Below are positions 1 to 9,248 of a stretch of 64,000 bases of DNA, one piece after another. Position numbers and translations under genes: made by a program. The notes under the pieces were generated by a model. It was not told where the DNA came from, did no database searches, and saw nothing but the letters and a program-made list of their open reading frames with translations. The DNA lies in contig CAILXX010000004.1 of the NCBI GenBank assembly GCA_903838295.1, positions 124,001-188,000 of the forward strand, written 5' to 3'. The stretch's first letter is position 1. Each line of letters begins with the position of its first letter. The DNA is from an uncultured Actinomycetes bacterium. GTDB taxonomy: Bacteria > Actinomycetota > Actinomycetes > Nanopelagicales > Nanopelagicaceae.

Positions 1-392
1 CCAGCGCATTGATGACCGGGAAAAGTGACTTCGCTTGGGCTGGAGAATTATCACCGATCTCTAAATTCCAACTTAATTTAGCGGGAACATCAGCCAGTTT
101 CATATTTGTGGGAGCAAATATTGATCTTCGTGCGCAATGGCACGGAGCAAGCGGCAAGAGCCAGCAAGCCACAATAGTCGGCCAAGGTAGCGCGGTCTGG
201 GCTCCAAGGGGGCCGATTTATGGCCTTCTCCTTACTCCGATCAATAAAGTGCCGGTATATGGGGGAGCAGTTGTCACAAATTCTGCTGGCGGGCTGAATT
301 CACTTCCGTTGCTGGCCAACCAAATCATTTCTGGTTCCCAATTGCCAATTGCCGATGTGCGAACTCTGACACATAGCACCACCGGCAATTAG
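1..392 (+). CDS. C-terminal fragment of a probable secreted protein (DUF5719-like)
   Basis: The reading frame is open to the left edge of the window, so only the last ~130 residues are visible. They are rich in Gly, Ala, Ser and Thr, contain alternating hydrophobic strands and no catalytic motif, which suits an extracytoplasmic beta-rich protein. In actinobacteria the gene just before the DUF3499 and manB genes is often a large secreted DUF5719 protein; the assignment rests on that position and not on a motif, so it is tentative. It ends 43 bases before the next start. Confidence 0.4.
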   Translation, partial: SALMTGKSDFAWAGELSPISKFQLNLAGTSASFIFVGANIDLRAQWHGASGKSQQATIVGQGSAVWAPRGPIYGLLLTPINKVPVYGGAVVTNSAGGLNSLPLLANQIISGSQLPIADVRTLTHSTTGN

Positions 393-422
393 GAAATCCA
401 CGGTTTCTTGTCGTAAAAGCGA

Positions 423-428
423 TAGCCT
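423..428 (+). promoter_or_regulatory. -10 element of a leaderless-type promoter (DUF3499 gene)
   Basis: TAGCCT lies 7 bases before the ATG at 436 with no Shine-Dalgarno sequence between, which fits the actinobacterial leaderless layout TANNNT-N6/7-ATG. Confidence 0.4.
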
Positions 429-435
429 CTCAATT

Positions 436-801
436 ATGCGCAGCCCCCAAAGATCTAGTCGCACGTGTTCGCGTGCCAGTTGTGGAATGCCCGCGAATAA
501 GACGCTGACCTACATTTACTCTGATTCCACTGCAGTACTGGGCCCGCTCGCAATGTATGCCGAACCCCATTCATATGATTTATGTGCTGCCCATAGTGAA
601 AAATTAACTGTGCCAAATGGTTGGACCGTGGTTAAGTCGGCACCAGATATGCAAGTTGGAGGCCCCAGTGATGATGACCTTATGGCGATCGCCGATGCTG
701 TGCGAGAAGTTGGTCAGCACCAACACGAACTAGCGCCGGAACCTAGCCCATCACCGGAGATTGGCCGCCGGGGTCACCTGCGGGGACTGCCCTCGAGCTA
801 A
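436..801 (+). CDS. DUF3499 family protein, putative zinc-ribbon protein
   Basis: A 121-residue protein of an actinobacteria-restricted family of unknown function. Visible family signature: CSRASC near residue 12-17, then TLTYIYSDSTAVLGPLA, then the YDLCAAHSEKL block. The three cysteines and the histidine could form a zinc site, which is an inference. The C-terminus has a short Pro/Ser-rich linker and ends RRGHLRGL, as family members commonly do. It sits directly before manB, the usual actinobacterial order. The ATG is preceded by a -10-like element rather than a ribosome binding site. Confidence 0.8.
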   Translation: MRSPQRSSRTCSRASCGMPANKTLTYIYSDSTAVLGPLAMYAEPHSYDLCAAHSEKLTVPNGWTVVKSAPDMQVGGPSDDDLMAIADAVREVGQHQHELAPEPSPSPEIGRRGHLRGLPSS

Positions 802-811
802 GTTCACTAAG

Positions 812-817
812 TAGGAT
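812..817 (+). promoter_or_regulatory. -10 element of leaderless promoter for manB
   Basis: TAGGAT followed by exactly 6 bases and then the manB ATG at 824; no Shine-Dalgarno sequence is present. Confidence 0.55.
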
Positions 818-823
818 AGTTAT

Positions 824-2191
824 ATGTTCACTCGTGAAGAACTTGACCGCGTCATTAAAGCGTATGACATCCGTGGTTTAGTGGAAGATCAGATAACGCC
901 AGAATTTACATTTGTTCTCGGAACTGCGGTCGCTCGTTTTCTTGCAGCCGAACGAGAGCCAGGCACGATTGTTATTGGCGAAGATATGCGTCCATCGTCG
1001 GACGAACTTGCTTCGGCCTTCGCTGATGGAGTGACATCTCAAGGCATGGATGCGATCAGAATTGGCTTGGCTTCCACGGATATGCTCTATTTCGCATCTG
1101 GCTCACTTAATCTGCCTGGGGCAATGTTTACTGCAAGTCATAACCCAGCGGCCTACAACGGAATTAAATTAGCCAAAAGTGGCGCTCGCCCGATCGGTGC
1201 AGAATCAGGCTTGCTTCGCATTAAAGAGTTCATGATTAATGGCGTACCTATGTCCATTGGTGGAATCGGCAAAATTACCGAACGAAATCTATTGAATGAT
1301 TACGTGGATTTCTTGCTAGGTATTTTTGGGAAGGATGAATTTTCTAGCGGTCGTAAGCTCAAAGTAGTTGTCGATGCGGGTAATGGAATGGCTGGGTATA
1401 CAGCGCCTGCAATCATGGATCGTTTAAATGTCGAACTCATTCCCATGTACTTTGAATTGGATGGTAATTTCCCGAATCACGAAGCCAATCCAATTGAGCC
1501 AAAGAATTTAGTTGATCTTGTGCAGCGAGTGAAGAAGGAGAAAGCAGATATTGGATTAGCTTTCGATGGAGATGCCGATCGATGTTTCTTGGTCAACGAG
1601 AAGGGAGAGCTGGTTAATCCTTCTGCGCTAACGGCATTGATAGCCATTCGTGAGTTAAAGCGTAAACCCGGTTCTACTATTATTTATAATTTGATATCTT
1701 CAAAGGCGGTCCCAGAGATAATTCTTGAAAATGGTGGCAAGCCACTTCGCTCAAGAGTTGGTCACTCGTACATCAAGAAGATGATGGCAGAAAGTAACGC
1801 GATCTTTGGTGGAGAACATTCTGGTCACTTTTATTTCAATGATTTTTGGAGAGCAGACTCCGGAGCACTTGCCGCTTTATTTGCAATCGCAGAATTGGCG
1901 CATACCCTTGTGCCGCTCTCTGAATTATTAGCTCCACTGAACCGATATTTTGCAAGTGGGGAAATCAACACTGTTGTCGATGATCCACTAGAAAGCGTTC
2001 GTTTTGTGAAGGCCTCTTTTGAGCAGGATTACGAGATCGATGAACTAGACGGGGTCACTGTGACCGCCCCAGATTGGTGGTTCAACGTCCGACCTTCAAA
2101 TACCGAGCCTCTACTGCGACTCAATGTCGAAGCGGACACTCCCGAACGGATGGCTCAGGTCAGGGACCAGGTGTTGGCGCTTTTCGGGTAA
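824..2191 (+). CDS. manB: phosphomannomutase/phosphoglucomutase
   Basis: A 455-residue alpha-D-phosphohexomutase, cytoplasmic, interconverting hexose 1- and 6-phosphates (mannose or glucose) for cell-wall and glycan precursors. The phosphoserine loop TASHNP is at residues 103-108 (Ser105), the metal-binding DGDAD at 248-252, the sugar-binding GGEHSGH near 334 and the C-terminal phosphate-binding RPSNTEP near 424. All four domains are complete and the length is normal. Substrate preference between mannose and glucose cannot be read from sequence. The gene is co-directional with ahcY, 48 bases downstream. Confidence 0.93.
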   Translation: MFTREELDRVIKAYDIRGLVEDQITPEFTFVLGTAVARFLAAEREPGTIVIGEDMRPSSDELASAFADGVTSQGMDAIRIGLASTDMLYFASGSLNLPGAMFTASHNPAAYNGIKLAKSGARPIGAESGLLRIKEFMINGVPMSIGGIGKITERNLLNDYVDFLLGIFGKDEFSSGRKLKVVVDAGNGMAGYTAPAIMDRLNVELIPMYFELDGNFPNHEANPIEPKNLVDLVQRVKKEKADIGLAFDGDADRCFLVNEKGELVNPSALTALIAIRELKRKPGSTIIYNLISSKAVPEIILENGGKPLRSRVGHSYIKKMMAESNAIFGGEHSGHFYFNDFWRADSGALAALFAIAELAHTLVPLSELLAPLNRYFASGEINTVVDDPLESVRFVKASFEQDYEIDELDGVTVTAPDWWFNVRPSNTEPLLRLNVEADTPERMAQVRDQVLALFG

Positions 2192-2232
2192 CCTTCAGAC
2201 CTGGCGAACTAATAGCCATTTCTCTCTGAAGG
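2192..2232 (+). promoter_or_regulatory. RNA stem covering the ahcY ribosome binding site
   Basis: CCTTCAGA (2192-2199) begins at the base after the manB stop and is perfectly complementary to TCTGAAGG (2225-2232). The 3' arm overlaps the ahcY Shine-Dalgarno AAGGAG (2229-2234). An inner stem TGGC/GCCA (2202-2205 with 2215-2218) with a 9-base loop can stack inside it. The fold would hide the ribosome binding site, so it may act in translational coupling with manB or as a small sensor. It does not match the S-adenosylhomocysteine riboswitch as I remember it. Confidence 0.45.
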
Positions 2233-2239
2233 AGCTCTT

Positions 2240-3529
2240 GTGTCAGTTGATACTTCCGTTGGTCACGATATTAAACATGATATAAAAAATGCCTCTTTGG
2301 CAGCAGAAGGCAAGAAGCGAATCGAATGGGCAGAACGCAACATGCCTGTGTTGGCTCAGATTAAAGCTCGCTTTGAGAAGGAACAGCCATTTACTGGTAT
2401 TCGCATTGCTGCATGTATGCACGTAACAACAGAGACTGCCAACTTAATGCGTGCGCTCAAGGCTGGTGGCGCCGAACTTGCTTTGTGTGCGTCGAATCCG
2501 CTCTCAACTCAAGATGACACTGCTGCAGCACTTGTCCTTGAATATGGAATCAATGTATTTGCTCACAATGGAGTTGATCGTGATGGTTACTATCGTCATC
2601 TCAATGCTGCACTTAACATCAAACCCCACCTAGTTTTTGACGATGGCTGCGATCTGGTTAATACACTTCATACAAGTCGTACCGAATTGATCGGTGACAT
2701 TATGGGCGGATGTGAAGAAACCACCACTGGTGTTATTCGTCTAAGCCAGATGTCCAAAGATGGCGCACTTAAATTCCCAATGATCGCGGTTAATGACACT
2801 GATACCAAGCACATGTTTGATAATCGCTTCGGTACAGGGCAGTCGACAATGGATGCAATATTTAGAGCTACCAATGGTTTGATCGCTGGGTCGACCGTTG
2901 TCGTATGTGGTTTTGGATATTGTGGCAAAGGCGTCGCTGAACGAGCACGTGGAATGGGCGCAAACGTTATTGTCACAGAAATTGATCCAACCAAAGCCCT
3001 TGATGCACTGATGCAGGGATACAGAGTTATGGATTCGCTGGAAGCCGCAAAACTCGGCGATTTCTTTATCACTGTAACGGGAAACCGCGATGTACTTCGC
3101 GAAGAGCACTTTGCGCTCATGAAGGATGGGGCGATATTTGCTAACTCAGGTCACTTCGATATCGAAATTGACGTTGCCTGGCTCGAGAAGAATGCCAAGA
3201 GCAAGAACAAGAAGATGCGCCACCAGACAGATGAGTATGTTCTTGCGGATGGCCGCCGCCTATTGCTCATTGCAGAAGGTCGCCTTGTGAATCTTGGGGC
3301 TGCAGAAGGCCATCCCGCCTCGGTCATGGATATGTCATTTTCAGACCAAGCCCTAACCGCTGAATGGTTGATAAAGGCAGCGGCAGGCTTAAGTGCTGGT
3401 CTGCACGATGTCCCAACTCACATTGATAAAGATGTGGCCAGGCTCAAGTTGGCAAGTATGGGAGTCACGATCGATACGTTGACCCCAGCTCAAGAGTTGT
3501 ACCTGAACTCTTGGGAGCACGGCAGCTAA
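2240..3529 (+). CDS. ahcY: adenosylhomocysteinase, thermophile/archaeal-like subtype
   Basis: Hydrolyses S-adenosylhomocysteine to adenosine and homocysteine, relieving inhibition of methyltransferases. It has 429 residues against about 460-490 for the common bacterial form. Residues 86-93 read NPLSTQDD, where classical enzymes have NIFSTQDH, and [18 protein letters not shown] is intact. The NAD fold GFGYCGKG is near residue 225. The C-terminus ends [10 protein letters not shown] and lacks the Lys...Tyr tail that contacts NAD in classical enzymes. These traits resemble the archaeal and Thermotoga subtype, some of which accept S-inosylhomocysteine. GTG start with AAGGAG 5 bases upstream; the stop overlaps the mtrA start by one base (TAATG). 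Confidence 0.92.
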   Translation: MSVDTSVGHDIKHDIKNASLAAEGKKRIEWAERNMPVLAQIKARFEKEQPFTGIRIAACMHVTTETANLMRALKAGGAELALCASNPLSTQDDTAAALVLEYGINVFAHNGVDRDGYYRHLNAALNIKPHLVFDDGCDLVNTLHTSRTELIGDIMGGCEETTTGVIRLSQMSKDGALKFPMIAVNDTDTKHMFDNRFGTGQSTMDAIFRATNGLIAGSTVVVCGFGYCGKGVAERARGMGANVIVTEIDPTKALDALMQGYRVMDSLEAAKLGDFFITVTGNRDVLREEHFALMKDGAIFANSGHFDIEIDVAWLEKNAKSKNKKMRHQTDEYVLADGRRLLLIAEGRLVNLGAAEGHPASVMDMSFSDQALTAEWLIKAAAGLSAGLHDVPTHIDKDVARLKLASMGVTIDTLTPAQELYLNSWEHGS

Positions 3530-4209
3530 TGACCCTCATCATGGTCGTCGATGACGACCAAGATTTGGCAGAGATGCTCGGCATTGTTTTAAACGGTTCG
3601 GGATTTGAAGTCGATCTCGTAAATTCCGGCGATCAGGTGATGGGTCTCTTTAATGCACACGAGCCAGATTTGATATTACTCGATGTTATGTTGCCCGGAT
3701 TAAGTGGAATAGAAGTTTGTAAAGAGATTCGCAGAAAATCTATGGTACCAATCGTCATGTTGACGGCGAAGGGTGATAGCCATGATGTGGTTCTAGGACT
3801 TGAAGCTGGTGCAGATGATTACATGGTCAAGCCATTTAATCCCTCCGAATTGGTTGCACGAATAAAAGTTCGTCTTCGTCGTGTTGGAATTGCATCTACC
3901 TCCTCGTTAAGAATTGGGCAGATCGAAATCGATCAAGTGGCGCATACGATTATTCGTAATGGCAAGGCGATTCCGCTTACTCGCCTTGAGTTTGATCTCC
4001 TTGTTGCCTTAGCAAAGGAGCCTGGCCGGGTATTTTCTCGCGACGCCCTGCTCAGTGAAGTCTGGGGCTATCAGCAAGCCGCAGATACTCGATTGGTCAA
4101 TGTGCATGTTCAGCGATTGCGCGCCAAGGTAGAAGAAGACCCTGATAACCCTAAAGTTGTAATGACGGTTCGCGGCGTAGGTTATAAGGCAGGAACGGGC
4201 CAGGAATGA
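3529..4209 (+). CDS. mtrA: OmpR-family response regulator MtrA
   Basis: A 226-residue DNA-binding response regulator. The receiver domain has the acidic cluster DDD at 8-10, phospho-acceptor Asp52 in LILLDVMLPG and the Lys in YMVKPF. The C-terminal winged helix contains the family pattern LTRLEFDLLVAL ... VNVHVQRLRAKVE. In actinobacteria MtrA controls cell division and wall metabolism genes. A longer frame is open to a TTG at 3511, but the ATG at 3529 overlaps the ahcY stop, gives the canonical MtrA N-terminus and suggests coupled translation. Its stop overlaps the mtrB start (ATGA). Confidence 0.92.
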   Translation: MTLIMVVDDDQDLAEMLGIVLNGSGFEVDLVNSGDQVMGLFNAHEPDLILLDVMLPGLSGIEVCKEIRRKSMVPIVMLTAKGDSHDVVLGLEAGADDYMVKPFNPSELVARIKVRLRRVGIASTSSLRIGQIEIDQVAHTIIRNGKAIPLTRLEFDLLVALAKEPGRVFSRDALLSEVWGYQQAADTRLVNVHVQRLRAKVEEDPDNPKVVMTVRGVGYKAGTGQE

Positions 4210-5780
4210 TTCGACTTGGCGCGAAATGGCGAAGCTCTATTCTATTTCGTGTTATTACGACAACCTTTTTATTATCCGTAATTTTGATCTCACTAGTCGG
4301 CAGCGTTCTTTTTATTCAGATATCCAATGGAATCATTCGAGAGAAGACCACCGGATCAGTCTCTGAAGCGCAATCCCTGATTGCTTATGCGCAAGGACAA
4401 GTGGACGCAACTTTGTACCTGCCATCTCTAAAACTACCGGTTGTCATTCAAAAAATAATTCATTCCAATGATTTAACTGTTGCAACGACACCTCGGGAAA
4501 TCGTGCTGATTGGCGCACCAGTCCCGCACGAAATAAATATGAAATTCAATGGCGCATCTAGTGGGGTACAAATCGCATCGATACCTCAATCCCTTCGGAC
4601 TAAAGTTCGTAAGACAGGATTAACTCAATGGGTTCGTAAGCCAATTACTTATGCAGATGGTCACAGCGTTGATGCAATAATCGTGGGGCAAAGTATCGAA
4701 ATTCCACCATCTTCTCCTTACGAACTGTATTACGTCTTCTTACTGACCGAACAACAGACGATCATTGATTTCATCGGTCAGCTGCTCTTGCTTGCGGCTT
4801 TCCTATTAGTGCTAGTGGTCGGAGCAATTTCTTGGTATGTGATCAGACAAGCAATAAGTCCGGTCCGAGATGCGGCTGAAATTGCTGAGCAATTGACGGC
4901 GGGTGATTTGGATCGTCGAATGAAAGTGAACGGCCAAGACGAAATGGCGCGGTTGGCAATTTCATTCAATGAGATGGCCGTTTCTATGCAACAACAGATA
5001 TCCCGGTTAGAGAATTTGTCGAGGTTGCAGCAACGATTTGTTTCCGACGTCTCCCACGAACTTCGGACGCCCCTGACGACGATCCGTATGGCCTCAGAAG
5101 TTATTGGAGATAGCAAGGAGAAGATGGAGCCCGCGGTTGCTAGAAGCGTAGAGCTCTTGCAATCTCAGATAGCTCGATTTGAAGCTTTACTTACCGACCT
5201 ACTCGAAGTAAGTCGATTTGATGCCGCTGCCTCAATTTTGGAGGTAAAGGAAGTTGATCTCAAGTCCTTGGTTCTCCTGGCGATCGATCAAATGCAAGTC
5301 TCCGATGCAGGACAAATTCGCATCGATTTTCCGGCTGAGCCAGTTTCTGCATCCGTAGATCCACGGCGAATCGAAAGAATTATGCGTAATTTGATCTCTA
5401 ACGCTATCGATCATAGCGAGGGAAAAACAATTGAAATCACAATCCGACAAAGCGAGAATGATCTGGCAATTTCGGTTCGTGACTATGGAATTGGGTTCTC
5501 AGAGAGAGAATCGCAACGCCTCTTTGATCGGTTTTGGCGTGCCGATCCATCACGCTCTCGGTTGAGAGGTGGTACTGGGCTTGGACTTTCTATTGCACTC
5601 GAAGATGTAAAACTTCACCAAGGAACCCTAAAGGCCTGGGGAGTTCCAGGTAAGGGTGCAAATTTTGTAGTCACAGTCCCCAAGCTGCCAGGCATTCCGT
5701 TAGAGGGCGAACCAATAAAAGTAAATCCCGCTGACGAACCATCCACAAGCTTCTTTGAATTTGATGAGGACGATATCTAA
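4206..5780 (+). CDS. mtrB: two-component sensor histidine kinase MtrB
   Basis: Membrane kinase partner of MtrA, 524 residues. TM1 is at about 11-38, an extracytoplasmic sensor domain of ~145 residues follows, TM2 is at 187-213, HAMP at 212-265, the dimerisation helix carries the phospho-acceptor His284 (SDVSHELRTPL), and the ATPase domain has the N box (NLISNAIDH), DYGIGFSE and GGTGLGLSIA. The lipoprotein gene lpqB, which usually follows mtrB and modulates it, is absent; comF follows directly. The C-terminal tail is acidic (EFDEDDI). Confidence 0.92.
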   Translation: MIRLGAKWRSSILFRVITTTFLLSVILISLVGSVLFIQISNGIIREKTTGSVSEAQSLIAYAQGQVDATLYLPSLKLPVVIQKIIHSNDLTVATTPREIVLIGAPVPHEINMKFNGASSGVQIASIPQSLRTKVRKTGLTQWVRKPITYADGHSVDAIIVGQSIEIPPSSPYELYYVFLLTEQQTIIDFIGQLLLLAAFLLVLVVGAISWYVIRQAISPVRDAAEIAEQLTAGDLDRRMKVNGQDEMARLAISFNEMAVSMQQQISRLENLSRLQQRFVSDVSHELRTPLTTIRMASEVIGDSKEKMEPAVARSVELLQSQIARFEALLTDLLEVSRFDAAASILEVKEVDLKSLVLLAIDQMQVSDAGQIRIDFPAEPVSASVDPRRIERIMRNLISNAIDHSEGKTIEITIRQSENDLAISVRDYGIGFSERESQRLFDRFWRADPSRSRLRGGTGLGLSIALEDVKLHQGTLKAWGVPGKGANFVVTVPKLPGIPLEGEPIKVNPADEPSTSFFEFDEDDI

Positions 5781-5799
5781 AATAGATAAGAGTTTGCGG

Positions 5800-6483
5800 A
5801 TGAAAATTAATTCCGTTATGCAACTTCTATTCCCGATCGATTGCCTGATTTGTGATTTTCCTGCTGTAGAAATATGCGAGCGATGCGCTTTTGCTTTGTT
5901 CCCAGTACCTAGTTTTAGAACCATTGATGAAATTCCACATTGGGCTGGGGCCTATTATGGTGATCATCTCGCCAAAATCATTCTGCTAGCGAAGGAAGAA
6001 AATAATCGAGCTGCCAGGAATATATTGGTGTCCAACCTTGTTGCTGCATTTATGCAGAGTGATGTTATTGGACCGCTTACATTTGTTCCCCTGCCGTCAC
6101 GAAAAGAGGCGAATCGACGCAGGGGATATTTGCATGCACAACTGATTGCTCAAGGCCTGAGTCTTGAGTTGAAGAAAGACTTCGGAATTTCTAGCAAAGT
6201 TTTGCAAATCCTGCGGGTGAACAGAAGGATTCAAGATCAAAGCAATCTAGGCAGGAACGAACGAATCATCAACCTAGATGGCGCATACGAATCTACGAAA
6301 CTGCCACGAGATGACCACGGACCACTTGTCCTTGTGGATGACCTGGTCACTACAGGTACAACGGTTCGAGAAGCCCTACGAGCCCTTCGTTATGCGGGTT
6401 TGCGCCCCGCGCTGGTCATTTCGGCAGGGGTTTCAGGACGAGGGACGGGTACCCCTCGATTACCCAATAAGATAGGCCAATAA
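5800..6483 (+). CDS. comF: ComF family phosphoribosyltransferase
   Basis: An amidophosphoribosyltransferase-like protein of the ComF/GntX family, linked in other bacteria to DNA uptake but of unproven reaction. The N-terminus has the zinc-ribbon pairs CLIC and CERC, and the PRPP-binding motif LVLVDDLVTTGTTV lies in the C-terminal half. The frame is open upstream with an ATG at 5764 inside the mtrB end; I chose the ATG at 5800 because it sits clear of mtrB and places the zinc ribbon at the usual distance. Start uncertain. The ribosome hibernation factor gene that often follows comF is missing. Confidence 0.8.
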   Translation: MKINSVMQLLFPIDCLICDFPAVEICERCAFALFPVPSFRTIDEIPHWAGAYYGDHLAKIILLAKEENNRAARNILVSNLVAAFMQSDVIGPLTFVPLPSRKEANRRRGYLHAQLIAQGLSLELKKDFGISSKVLQILRVNRRIQDQSNLGRNERIINLDGAYESTKLPRDDHGPLVLVDDLVTTGTTVREALRALRYAGLRPALVISAGVSGRGTGTPRLPNKIGQ

Positions 6484-6547
6484 GTTAGGCCGATAAGATA
6501 ATCCAAAAGACCAAAAGAAGTGCGCGAAAATTCCGAAATGAGGGTGT

Positions 6548-9232
6548 GTGGCCGTACTAGATAAAATTCTTCGTGCTGGTGAGGGTCGTGCGGTTCGCAA
6601 CCTCGAAAAACTTGCGACCGAAGTTAATAGCTGGGAAGCCAAGATCCTTCCTCTCAGTGATGAAGATCTTCGTGGGCAGACTCAAAAGTTCCGCGATCGT
6701 TTAGCAAAAGGTGAAGATCTAGACGATCTACTTCCCGAAGCATTCGCAACCGTCCGTGAAGCAGCGAAGCGAACCCTTGGGCAACGTCACTATGACGTGC
6801 AGCTGATGGGTGGAGCAGCACTTCATCTGGGCAATATTGCAGAGATGCGCACCGGTGAAGGTAAGACATTGGTTTCAACACTTCCTGCCTATTTGAATGC
6901 GCTTGCCGGCGAAGGTGTTCACGTCGTCACTACAAATGATTATTTGGCTGAACGCGATAGTGAATGGATGGGACGCGTACACCGATTCCTTGGCCTCAAA
7001 GTTGGAGTGATTCTTGCATCTATGACTCCAGCAGAACGTCGTGAAGCATACGCCGCTGATATTACTTACGGTACAAATAACGAATTTGGTTTTGATTATC
7101 TGCGCGACAACATGGCTTGGTCATTAGAAGATTGCGTACAACGAGTTCATAACTTTGCGATCGTTGATGAAGTCGACTCGATTTTGATCGACGAAGCCCG
7201 TACACCGCTCATCATCAGCGGACCCGCAGATAAGGCCACCAAGTGGTACGTAGAATTCGCGAATATCTCTGGTCAGCTCTCTCGGGATCTCCATTACGAA
7301 ATTGATGAGAAGAAGAAGACTGTTGCGATCTTAGAAGAAGGTGTGACAAAGGTCGAACAAATATTGGGAATCGAAAACTTATACGAATCCGTTAATACCC
7401 CGATGATCGGCTACCTCAACAATGCAGTTCGCGCAAAAGAGTTATTTAAGCGCGATAAGGATTATGTAGTGATGAGTGGCGAACTCTTAATCGTGGATGA
7501 GCACACTGGACGTATGCTTTCTGGCCGTCGTTACTCAGAAGGGCTCCATCAAGCGCTTGAAGCCAAAGAACGTATCGAGATTAAAGACGAGAACCAGACG
7601 TTGGCGACGATCACGCTCCAGAACTATTTCCGCCTCTACAAGAAACTGTCAGGTATGACCGGAACTGCCATGACGGAAGCATCAGAATTTATGCAGATTT
7701 ATAAGTTGGGTGTAATTCCGATTCCAACTAATAAGCCAACTGCCCGTACAGATTCCGCTGATTTAATCTACAAAACGGAGGCAGCAAAATTTAAGGCTGT
7801 TGCTGATGATATTGCGGTACGTCATAAGGCTGGACAACCAGTTCTTGTTGGTACCGTTTCGGTTGAAAAATCTGAAGAGCTTTCACAAATTTTGACGCGT
7901 CAAGGAATCAAGCACGAAGTTCTCAACGCCAAGCAACACGAACGTGAAGCGGCTGTGATCGCACGGGCTGGTTCGATCGGGGCGGTTACCGTTGCTACCA
8001 ACATGGCTGGTCGCGGTACCGACATAATGCTTGGCGGTAATCCAGAATTTATGGCTGATTTAGAACTTCAACGTCGCGGATTAAATCCGGCTGATAATCC
8101 AGAAGAGTACGAAGCTGCTTGGCCCGCTGAACTAGCAAAGCAGAAGGCGGCGGTTGCGCTAGAACACGATACCGTCGTTGCCTCTGGTGGACTTTATGTT
8201 TTAGGCACCGAACGTCACGAATCACGTCGTATTGATAATCAGCTACGTGGTAGATCTGGTCGTCAAGGTGATCCAGGAGAATCGCGTTTCTATTTATCAT
8301 TGCAGGACGACCTCATGCGTCGATTCAATTCGGGGCTGGTCGAGCGCTTCTTAGGAGCAGCTGGAATTGCAGACGAAATTCCAATTGAATCAAAGATGGT
8401 CTCAAATGCGATTCGATCCGCGCAGACCCAGGTAGAAGCCCTCAACTTTGAGATGCGTAAAAATGTTCTCAAGTATGACGATGTCATGAATCGACAACGC
8501 GAAGTTATTTACTCAGAGCGCCGCGAAGTTCTAGAAGGTGCTGACATTAGCCAGCAAGTACAGACCTTTATGGATGACACCCTTCATGCATATGTTTCTG
8601 GAGCAACGAGTGAGGGTTATCCTGAAAACTGGGATCTGGAGACATTGTTTGTGGCTCTTAATGGGCTTTACCCCACTTCGATCTCGCCTGAATCATTAGA
8701 AAAAGAGGTTGGCGGCAAGGAAAATCTAGATGCTGATTTCGTCATGGACAAGGTCCTTGCCGATGCGCACTCACAATATTCTGCTCGCGAAGAGAGCCTT
8801 ACCGACGTTGTCATGCGCGAACTAGAGCGCAAGGTTTTGCTATCGGTTCTTGATAGAAAATGGCGCGAACATTTATACGAAATGGATTACCTGCAAGAGG
8901 GAATTGGACTTCGTGCAATGGCCCAACGTGATCCGCTTGTTGAATATCAACGCGAAGGTTATGACCTCTTTGCCGCAATGATGGATGCGATCAAAGAAGA
9001 ACTAGTTGGACTCCTTTTCCATGTTGAGGTCAATTTAGAAGAGGCTAACGGCGGTGTACCCGTTATTGCGACTCCTGGACTTGAGGCACCCGAATCTGCG
9101 GATACCAATCAACTTCGTTATACGGCAGCTGATGTTGACGGTGAAGTGGTTCAGAGCGGCGGAACTCCAAAGAACGCACCTTGCCCATGTGGTTCTGGCC
9201 GTAAGTACAAGCGCTGTCATGGCGCTGCGTAA
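6548..9232 (+). CDS. secA: preprotein translocase ATPase SecA
   Basis: Essential motor that drives unfolded preproteins through SecYEG. 894 residues, complete: Walker A MRTGEGKT at 100-107, DEAD-type box [14 protein letters not shown] near 206, the substrate-binding region, the second RecA fold with [17 protein letters not shown], and the helical wing/scaffold. It ends with the SEC-C zinc motif [13 protein letters not shown] (879-891), which binds SecB or ribosomes in other bacteria. GTG start at 6548. Convergent with ppc, only 16 bases apart. Confidence 0.97.
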   Translation: MAVLDKILRAGEGRAVRNLEKLATEVNSWEAKILPLSDEDLRGQTQKFRDRLAKGEDLDDLLPEAFATVREAAKRTLGQRHYDVQLMGGAALHLGNIAEMRTGEGKTLVSTLPAYLNALAGEGVHVVTTNDYLAERDSEWMGRVHRFLGLKVGVILASMTPAERREAYAADITYGTNNEFGFDYLRDNMAWSLEDCVQRVHNFAIVDEVDSILIDEARTPLIISGPADKATKWYVEFANISGQLSRDLHYEIDEKKKTVAILEEGVTKVEQILGIENLYESVNTPMIGYLNNAVRAKELFKRDKDYVVMSGELLIVDEHTGRMLSGRRYSEGLHQALEAKERIEIKDENQTLATITLQNYFRLYKKLSGMTGTAMTEASEFMQIYKLGVIPIPTNKPTARTDSADLIYKTEAAKFKAVADDIAVRHKAGQPVLVGTVSVEKSEELSQILTRQGIKHEVLNAKQHEREAAVIARAGSIGAVTVATNMAGRGTDIMLGGNPEFMADLELQRRGLNPADNPEEYEAAWPAELAKQKAAVALEHDTVVASGGLYVLGTERHESRRIDNQLRGRSGRQGDPGESRFYLSLQDDLMRRFNSGLVERFLGAAGIADEIPIESKMVSNAIRSAQTQVEALNFEMRKNVLKYDDVMNRQREVIYSERREVLEGADISQQVQTFMDDTLHAYVSGATSEGYPENWDLETLFVALNGLYPTSISPESLEKEVGGKENLDADFVMDKVLADAHSQYSAREESLTDVVMRELERKVLLSVLDRKWREHLYEMDYLQEGIGLRAMAQRDPLVEYQREGYDLFAAMMDAIKEELVGLLFHVEVNLEEANGGVPVIATPGLEAPESADTNQLRYTAADVDGEVVQSGGTPKNAPCPCGSGRKYKRCHGAA

Positions 9233-9248
9233 CAAATAGTACGTTCGT

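Noticed and set aside
2192-2239. S-adenosylhomocysteine riboswitch upstream of ahcY
   Set aside because: The spacer is only 48 bases and lacks the conserved core as I know it; reported only as an uncharacterised stem.
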